DNA of 19,268 nt from Planctomycetota bacterium. GTDB lineage: Bacteria; Planctomycetota; UBA1135; UBA2386. The notes under the pieces are model-generated. The model searched no databases and was not told the DNA's origin. It saw nothing but the letters and a program-made list of their open reading frames with translations. Position numbers and translations under genes: made by a program. The stretch lies in NCBI GenBank assembly GCA_016793305.1, contig JAEUHU010000449.1:1-19268 (forward strand). Reading direction: 5' to 3'. Below, piece by piece: positions 15,350 to 19,268 of this stretch (the stretch's first letter is position 1; every line of letters begins with the position of its first letter).

Positions 15350-16561
15350 TCAGCCGATGGCCTCGTTGGGGGCGACGCGCATGGCCTTCCAGATGCCCAG
15401 CAGGCTCGCGAGCACCGAGATCACCAGCACGATCCCGCCCAGGCGGAGCAGGTCGTCATTCGTCACGAGCACGCGTCGCGGGAACATCGGGAACAGCCGT
15501 TCCCCGGCGAGATACCCCACGCCGTAGGCCAGCGCGCCCATGATCAGGGACTGCTGCATGATGAGGCCCACGATGACGTGGTTGGGCGCGCCGATCAACT
15601 TGAGCAGGGCGATGGGATGCAGCTTGTCGAGCGTGAGCGTATAGATGATGAGGGCCATGATGACCGCGGAGATGATGGTGAGCAGTACGCGGAACAGCAG
15701 GATCTGGCGGCGGGCGCGGTCCACGGTCCCTTTCAAGAGGAGCTCCTCCTGCTGCGCCGCAGTGTGGACCGTCACGTCGCTCCAGCCATCGAATGTCCGC
15801 AGCACCCCGTCGAGGTCGGCGCCGGGCATGAGACGCGCTATGACGGCGCTGACTGCCGGAGCCGGGAGGGCGGCGATGGCTCGACTCGAGCCCGCGGCTC
15901 GTTCCAGCACGGACGGCTGGGTGCGGCCGAAGTCGATCTCACCCGCGCGGGCGCGCCGGGCCTGCCGCTCCAGCCGAGCCGACTCTCCCGCCTCGTCGAA
16001 CTGGATGGCCTGGGCATCGCGGCTAGTGAAGCATGCGATGCCGTCGCCGCCGGAGGAGACCATGGCCCTGGTCAGCCCGACTACCGTGTACGTGTCCTTG
16101 CCCAGCCGTAGCCGCTCGCCGAGCGCCAGCCCCAGGGATTCGTCGGCGATCATCTCGTAGTGGTTCTGCGCGAGCACGCGGCCGGCGACGAGAGGCAGCC
16201 CCTCGCCCTTGTCGGCGGGCCAACCGAGGCCCAGCACGGCCATGCGGAACGGCATGCCCCGGTGCTCCCGCTGGATCGTGTGGAACACGAACTCGCGCGG
16301 ATCGACCACGCCCGGGACCGCCGCCACGCGATCAGTGAGGTTGCGTGGCAGGCGCGAGACCTCGGCGAATGGTCCGCGCGTGTCGCGCTGGACGATCCAC
16401 AGGTCGGCGCCCACGCTCCTGGTCACCACCAGCGCGTCATCCACCAGCCCCCGGTAGATGCCACCCATGCCCATCACGGTCATCAGCAACATCCCCACGC
16501 CGACCGTGGTTAGGACGAAGCGGCCCAGGCTGTGCCGGATGTCGCGGACGGCGAGGTTCAT
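15350..16561 (-). CDS. ABC transporter permease (MacB/FtsX-type)
   Basis: A 403-residue permease with the MacB/FtsX layout: one N-terminal membrane helix (about 14-36), a large extracytoplasmic domain (about 37-285) and three C-terminal helices (about 287-308, 328-352 and 373-392). The loop HPIALLKLIGAPN (315-327) is the coupling-helix region commonly seen in this family (A-LK-IGA). Such permeases do not pump through the membrane; they transmit ATP-driven movement to a periplasmic adaptor. The start codon overlaps the adaptor stop in an ATGA, and the ATPase gene follows after 3 nt, so translation of the three is coupled. The large Arg/Ala-rich stretch at 195-225 is unassigned. Substrate unknown. 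Confidence 0.9.
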   Translation of the reverse strand: MNLAVRDIRHSLGRFVLTTVGVGMLLMTVMGMGGIYRGLVDDALVVTRSVGADLWIVQRDTRGPFAEVSRLPRNLTDRVAAVPGVVDPREFVFHTIQREHRGMPFRMAVLGLGWPADKGEGLPLVAGRVLAQNHYEMIADESLGLALGERLRLGKDTYTVVGLTRAMVSSGGDGIACFTSRDAQAIQFDEAGESARLERQARRARAGEIDFGRTQPSVLERAAGSSRAIAALPAPAVSAVIARLMPGADLDGVLRTFDGWSDVTVHTAAQQEELLLKGTVDRARRQILLFRVLLTIISAVIMALIIYTLTLDKLHPIALLKLIGAPNHVIVGLIMQQSLIMGALAYGVGYLAGERLFPMFPRRVLVTNDDLLRLGGIVLVISVLASLLGIWKAMRVAPNEAIG

Positions 16562-17775
16562 CTCGGCCGGATCCTTCGACCGTCTCGCAGCGACCCCGAT
16601 CCCGCTGCCCCGGGGTTCACGACGACATCACCGGGCGACAGGCCACCGGTCACCTCGACGCTTTCGCGCCCGCGCAGGCCCACCGTGATCTCGCGCCACC
16701 TGGCCTCGCCGCCGAGATCCAACATCACTCCCGTCCTGTCGCCGCGCACCAGAACCAGCGCCGCCGGCAGCTTCGTCACGTCTTCCCGGCGGTCCACCGT
16801 GATGTAGACCTCCGCCCTCTGGCCGACCGCCCAGTTCGCGGGCAGCTTCTGCACTCGCACGTCCACCACGATCTCGCGCGTCTCGCGGTCGACCTCGCGC
16901 CCGATGCGGGCCACCACGCCCCCATACGCGACGCCCGGCTCCGAACGGAAGACCACCCGCGCCGGCTGACCCTCTGCAAGCCGAGACAGCTCGGTCTCGT
17001 CCACCCAAGCCGTGATCCACATCTCATCCGTCGACACCAGTTGCAGAACGGACGACCCTGCGGTCACGACATCGCCAGGCTCGCGGTCGCGCCGCACGAC
17101 GAGCGCATCGAACGGCGCCTCGATCGTAGTGTCGTGCAGGCGGGCACGCTGGTACTCCAGCGAACGCTCCGCGGCGAGCAAGCGCTTCTGCCCTTCGATG
17201 ATCGCCGCTTCCGCGACCGACAGCTCGGAATCGGCAATCGACAAGGCTTCCACCGCCTTGTCGAGATCCTGCTGCGAGACCACACTCCGTGCGGTCAGCT
17301 CGCCGACCCGCTCGCGGTCGATCCTGGCCTGAGCGAGCACCGCCTCTGCGCGGTTCCGCGTGGCTTTCAGCCGATCGAGGGTCGCGGTCGCCGCAGCGAC
17401 CTCGGCTTCCGCCATCCCGACCTGTTGCCGGACATCACTGTCCTCCAGCTGGAATAGCAGAGCCCCATCCTTCACGTGGTCCCCCTGGTCAGCGGCGATG
17501 CGCACGATCAGCCCACCGATCTTCGGTCCGATGATCGCGGAGGTGCGCGACTCCAGCGTGCCGGTGCCCATGACCTCGGCGCTGATCGTCCCACTCACCA
17601 CCGTGTGTGTGGTGACCGCGACCGACGCAAGCAGGAACCACCATGCTGCTCCGAGCGCGACGGAGAGAACCAGCACGAGGCGGACCGCAACGGTGACTCT
17701 TCGCCCGTTTCGCTTCCACCACGAGCCTGCCTCCATGGGTTTGGTTGCCTCGCTGGTCCGGATGGTGGTGCTCAC
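16558..17775 (-). CDS. HlyD/MacA-type periplasmic adaptor (membrane fusion protein)
   Basis: A 405-residue protein. A single membrane helix lies at about 29-51, then a biotinyl-lipoyl-like half (GGLIVRIAADQGDHVKDG, 87-104) and a long helical hairpin of Ala/Glu/Arg heptads (about 115-220). The second lipoyl half follows (IEAPFDALVVRRDREPGDVV), then beta-barrel segments (WITAWVDETELSRL) and a membrane-proximal domain at the end. This is the MacA/HlyD/DevB order. These proteins bridge an inner-membrane ABC permease to an outer-membrane channel. GTG 17775 is chosen as start because AGAGGA sits 8 nt upstream; the frame extends 48 codons further only through attC1 sequence. No outer-membrane factor gene is in the window. 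Confidence 0.9.
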   Translation of the reverse strand: MSTTIRTSEATKPMEAGSWWKRNGRRVTVAVRLVLVLSVALGAAWWFLLASVAVTTHTVVSGTISAEVMGTGTLESRTSAIIGPKIGGLIVRIAADQGDHVKDGALLFQLEDSDVRQQVGMAEAEVAAATATLDRLKATRNRAEAVLAQARIDRERVGELTARSVVSQQDLDKAVEALSIADSELSVAEAAIIEGQKRLLAAERSLEYQRARLHDTTIEAPFDALVVRRDREPGDVVTAGSSVLQLVSTDEMWITAWVDETELSRLAEGQPARVVFRSEPGVAYGGVVARIGREVDRETREIVVDVRVQKLPANWAVGQRAEVYITVDRREDVTKLPAALVLVRGDRTGVMLDLGGEARWREITVGLRGRESVEVTGGLSPGDVVVNPGAAGSGSLRDGRRIRPR

Positions 17776-17783
17776 TCGGCGTT

Positions 17784-17789
17784 TCCTCT
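17784..17789 (-). promoter_or_regulatory. Shine-Dalgarno of the adaptor gene
   Basis: AGAGGA on the minus strand, 8 nt before GTG 17775. It favours that GTG over the upstream frame extension, which runs into attC1. Confidence 0.6.
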
Positions 17790-17800
17790 CGTACGGTACG
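17790..17800. promoter_or_regulatory. Perfect dyad in the leader of the exporter cassette
   Basis: CGTAC-G-GTACG, an 11-bp inverted repeat that ends immediately before the Shine-Dalgarno of the adaptor gene. It could be an operator or leader hairpin, or chance; no -10/-35 pair is recognisable in the 56-nt leader. Confidence 0.25.
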
Positions 17801-17831
17801 TGGCTCGCTACTTCGTGGGGCACTCCCGCCC

Positions 17832-17900
17832 GCCCAACGTCTTTGACGCTGAGCCGCGAGCGCCGCTGCGGCGCTCGTCGGCTCCTGCGTCCTGTTGGGC
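17832..17900 (-). repeat. attC site 1
   Basis: A 69-bp site. Minus-strand order: R'' GCCCAAC (17900-17894), L'' GACGCAGGAGCC, inner stem of GAGCGCCGC/GCGGCGCTC, L' GGCTCAGCGTC, R' GTTGGGC (17838-17832). L'' is one base longer than L', which gives the orientation. Both cores fit RYYYAAC/GTTRRRY. It follows the cupin gene and precedes the exporter operon. Confidence 0.92.
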
Positions 17901-17973
17901 CGCAGTCTACCAAGGGCATATCTGCGTGGAAGCGACAAGGGTAGGGTCGTATGGCCGGCGACTTCGGACTCCG

Positions 17974-18306
17974 TCACCGGAGCAGGGTCAACAGGAACCG
18001 CGTCGGCTCGGTCGCGGTCAGGTCGTGCTTTGCGTCGAACGGGATCAACAGCCAATCGTTGGCCGCCAACACATGTTTTTCGCCCGCCACGGCGAAATCC
18101 AACCGGCCCTCGAGCACGTGCACGGTGGCCACGTACGGGGCATGGTGTTCGCTGATCGACTGGCCCTCGTCCATCGCGAACACGATCATCTTGCAAGAAT
18201 CGGCATTCACCAACGGTTTGCTGACCACCGAGCCCGGAACGATTGGCACTGCCGTCAGCAGGTTAGCACCGCCGACGGACTCCACTTCGAACATCGATTT
18301 GGCCAC
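17974..18306 (-). CDS. Cassette-encoded small cupin protein
   Basis: A 110-residue single-domain cupin. Cupin motif 1 can be read as GQSISEHHAPYV...VLEG (His54, His55 and Glu66 as likely metal ligands), and motif 2 as ANDWLLIPFDAKHDL with His94. It is small and soluble with no signal peptide, so it is probably cytoplasmic. Cupins of this size include metal-dependent isomerases, dioxygenases and sugar-binding proteins; the reaction cannot be told here. GTG 18306 is chosen because AGGAG lies 7 nt upstream; ATG 18294 is an internal alternative. A 66-nt leader between attC2 and the start, unlike its neighbours which start at the attC core, leaves room for its own promoter. attC1 follows after 73 nt. 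Confidence 0.85.
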   Translation of the reverse strand: MAKSMFEVESVGGANLLTAVPIVPGSVVSKPLVNADSCKMIVFAMDEGQSISEHHAPYVATVHVLEGRLDFAVAGEKHVLAANDWLLIPFDAKHDLTATEPTRFLLTLLR

Positions 18307-18313
18307 TCCGATT

Positions 18314-18318
18314 CTCCT
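18314..18318 (-). promoter_or_regulatory. Shine-Dalgarno of the cupin cassette gene
   Basis: AGGAG on the minus strand, 7 nt before GTG 18306. It decides the start of the cupin gene and shows that this cassette brings its own translation signal. Confidence 0.65.
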
Positions 18319-18371
18319 GTTACTGAGAGCTGTGATGGAACGGCCGAGGCCATCCCGAAATGCCGCCGTCG

Positions 18372-18440
18372 GCCCAACGTCTTTGCCCTTGAGCCGCGAG
18401 CGCCGCTGCGGCGCTCGCCGGCTCCAAGGGCTTGTTGGGC
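18372..18440 (-). repeat. attC site 2
   Basis: A 69-bp site. R'' GCCCAAC (18440-18434), L'' CCCTTGGAGCC, the same GAGCGCCGC/GCGGCGCTC inner stem as site 1, L' GGCTCAAGGG, R' GTTGGGC (18378-18372). The L boxes pair perfectly except for one extrahelical G in L''. Confidence 0.94.
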
Positions 18441-18441
18441 A

Positions 18442-18759
18442 TCAACAGCCGATGCCCTGCGCCATCTTGCCCCAGAACACCCAATTGACGAGGCCTAGCA
18501 ACGAGATCAGGCAAGCGATCCAGTGTGGCCACACAAGCACGAGGATGGCGCACAACGCCGAGATGACGGTCAACAGCACGGTCCCAGGGTCGGTGAGGCC
18601 GTACCAGACGAGGCCGAGGGGACCGAGCAACGGGCTGCCGTTTGGCCAACGCATCCACTCCCACGCCATCACGCCAACGAAGCCCCCCAGGCATGCTGCC
18701 CGCAGGGGCAACAACCACCTCCAACGTGGGGGACTTGCGTCACCGGCTGTCACTTGCAT
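18442..18759 (-). CDS. Cassette-encoded small multi-pass membrane protein
   Basis: A 105-residue, very hydrophobic, Trp-rich protein with three or four likely membrane segments (about residues 15-34, 43-58, 59-77 and 79-97). It has a short basic N-terminus (PPRWRWLLPLR) that suggests N-in topology. I recognise no family. ATG 18759 is used: it directly follows the GTTGGGC core of attC3, whereas the TTG six bases further upstream is inside the core itself. There is no Shine-Dalgarno, so translation may depend on read-through from the preceding cassette. The TGA stop lies one nucleotide from the R'' core of attC2. Small membrane proteins are common cassette cargo; function unknown. Confidence 0.75.
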   Translation of the reverse strand: MQVTAGDASPPRWRWLLPLRAACLGGFVGVMAWEWMRWPNGSPLLGPLGLVWYGLTDPGTVLLTVISALCAILVLVWPHWIACLISLLGLVNWVFWGKMAQGIGC

Positions 18760-18828
18760 GCCCAACGTCTTTGACCTTGAGCCGCGAGCGCCGCTGCGGC
18801 GCTCGCCGGCTCCAAGGTCTTGTTAGGC
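18760..18828 (-). repeat. attC site 3
   Basis: A 69-bp site. R'' GCCTAAC (18828-18822), L'' ACCTTGGAGCC, inner stem identical to sites 1 and 2, L' GGCTCAAGGT, R' GTTGGGC (18766-18760). One extrahelical G in L''. The stop codon of the upstream cassette gene lies within R''. Confidence 0.94.
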
Positions 18829-19125
18829 ATCATCTCCCACGGGCGACTCGTAGGGAAGCTGCCATCCGGAAGCCAGGAGAGTCGACTGGTAGTGCAGCAG
18901 GCGTCCCCGAAGCAGGTCGTGAAGCTCGGCCGCGTCATCGACCAGCTCAGGATCCATCGTCCCGCGCGCGCGATCCCTAACGGATCGGGCCAGCGAGAGA
19001 AGGGCAGAGAGGGAGTCGCCCTGCACAACGGACCCAGGGAAGGCACGCCCGGGCAGCTTGATGACGGCCTGATTCGGCGCCTCCGAGAGCACCTCAACCT
19101 GAATCGTACGCATGGACTCTGGCAT
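18823..19125 (-). CDS. Cassette-encoded 100-residue protein, possibly DUF6959-like
   Basis: A 100-residue soluble protein. It opens with a beta-rich segment (IQVEVLSEAPNQAVIKLPGR), then AFPGSVVQGDSLSALL, and ends in a helical half (residues 35-90). The PGRxFPGxxxQGDSL pattern resembles, from memory, the small DUF6959 family; I cannot verify this. ATG 19125 directly follows the GTTAGGC core of attC4; ATG 19113 (four codons in) is equally possible, and neither has a Shine-Dalgarno. The TAA stop is embedded in the R'' core of attC3, a usual cassette arrangement. Function unknown. Confidence 0.78.
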   Translation of the reverse strand: MPESMRTIQVEVLSEAPNQAVIKLPGRAFPGSVVQGDSLSALLSLARSVRDRARGTMDPELVDDAAELHDLLRGRLLHYQSTLLASGWQLPYESPVGDDA

Positions 19126-19193
19126 GCCTAACGTCTTTGCCGCTGAGGCGCCGGCCGGCTTGGCGGCCGGTCGCCTCCTGCGGCTTGTTGGCT
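19126..19193 (-). repeat. attC site 4
   Basis: A 68-bp site. R'' AGCCAAC (19193-19187), L'' CCGCAGGAGGC, an inner hairpin built on CCGGCC/GGCCGG that differs from sites 1-3, L' GCCTCAGCGG, R' GTTAGGC (19132-19126). R'' has one mismatch to RYYYAAC; R', where recombination happens, is intact. One extra base in L'' gives the same orientation as the other sites. Confidence 0.88.
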
Positions 19194-19201
19194 GGCCATT
19201 C

Positions 19202-19267
19202 TCAAGCGCTCACCAGTGTTGTCAACGCGTGGCACTCAGGACACCCCGAGAGTCTGCGCTCAACGGG
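19202..19267 (-). CDS. C-terminal end of a further cassette gene (partial)
   Basis: An open frame enters from the right edge and ends at TGA 19204-19202, 8 nt before the R'' core of attC4. That position is right for the end of the next upstream cassette gene. The 21 visible residues include GCPECH, a CxxC pair that could bind metal. The other two minus-strand frames close early. Too short for a family call. Confidence 0.4.
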   Translation of the reverse strand, partial: PVERRLSGCPECHALTTLVSA

Positions 19268-19268
19268 C

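Larger units (their letters stand above)
14528..17837 (-). mobile_element. Integron gene cassette carrying a three-gene ABC exporter operon
   Basis: The DNA between the inferred G^TT recombination points of attC1 (17838/17837) and attC5 (14528/14527) is about 3310 bp. It holds exactly one operon: adaptor, permease and ATPase, all in cassette orientation. The 5' leader is 56 nt after the core of attC1, and the ATPase stop lies 24 nt before attC5. Packing this tight, with correctly polarised attC at both ends, is what a single mobile cassette predicts. Fusion of several cassettes by loss of internal attC sites is less likely because the genes overlap or nearly touch. Confidence 0.78.
14522..19268 (-). 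mobile_element. Integron cassette array (partial; distal part)
   Basis: Five attC sites occur in the same orientation, at spacings of 298, 319, 471 and 3250 nt, each following a minus-strand gene or operon. The genes between them all read right to left, as cassettes normally do. No tyrosine recombinase of the IntI type and no attI can be seen, so they are expected to the right of the window. Recombination points inferred from the G^TT rule give cassettes of about 366, 388, 540 and 3310 bp. Near-identical attC sequences in the first three sites are typical of chromosomal (sedentary) integrons. Confidence 0.9.

Noticed and set aside
14606..17775. A full MacAB-TolC or type I secretion system
   Set aside because: Only adaptor, permease and ATPase are present; no outer-membrane factor and no obvious secreted substrate gene is in the window, so the substrate and channel stay open.
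17476..18980. Plus-strand and minus-strand short frames across the repeats (repeated PRAPLRRSPAP- or EPASAAAALAAQ-like peptides)
   Set aside because: These peptides are translations of the attC sequence itself, so the frames are artefacts of the repeat.
17832..19193. Possible CRISPR array
   Set aside because: The repeats are 60-69 bp, spaced by 300-3250 bp with genes between them, and fold as attC sites. No short regular spacers are present.

Overview
The window looks like a piece of a high-GC, Gram-negative-type bacterial chromosome. The genes are dense and many products are exported or lipid-anchored: at least five predicted lipoproteins with clear lipobox cysteines, plus TPR, Kelch, beta-propeller and HEAT-like proteins. 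A free-standing RfaE2-type nucleotidyltransferase and an HD-GYP protein are also present. This style recalls Planctomycetota or another environmental lineage with large genomes, but no marker gene here settles the phylum, so the placement is an inference.

Positions 1-13250 look like ordinary chromosome. In order they hold a lipoprotein cut by the window edge (-), a phosphoglycolate-phosphatase-like HAD hydrolase (+), a small membrane protein (-), an exported HEAT-like protein (+), and a same-strand run read right to left. That run is a Kelch lipoprotein, a TPR-redoxin fusion, an RfaE2-like adenylyltransferase with a TTG start, and an HD-GYP protein. They are followed by an exported M24 aminopeptidase (+), a small lipoprotein (-), an alkyltransferase-like DNA repair protein (+) and a propeller lipoprotein (-).

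Positions 14522-19268 are different: this is the inside or distal end of an integron cassette array read on the minus strand. Five attC recombination sites can be recognised at 14522-14581, 17832-17900, 18372-18440, 18760-18828 and 19126-19193. Each has RYYYAAC/GTTRRRY-type cores (two with one mismatch), pairing L boxes with one extrahelical G on the L'' side, and an inner hairpin. All five point the same way, in the direction of the genes between them. Three small cassettes encode a DUF-like 100-residue protein, a small multi-pass membrane protein and a cupin.

The most notable element is a fourth cassette of about 3.3 kb. It carries a complete three-gene operon (HlyD-type adaptor, MacB/FtsX-type permease, LolD/MacB-type ATPase), tightly coupled and bracketed by attC sites. 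A 383-residue lipoprotein gene starts 9 nt past the last attC and has no attC of its own, so it is either the first chromosomal gene beyond the array or a trapped terminal cassette. No integrase or attI is in the window; if present, they should lie to the right of position 19268.
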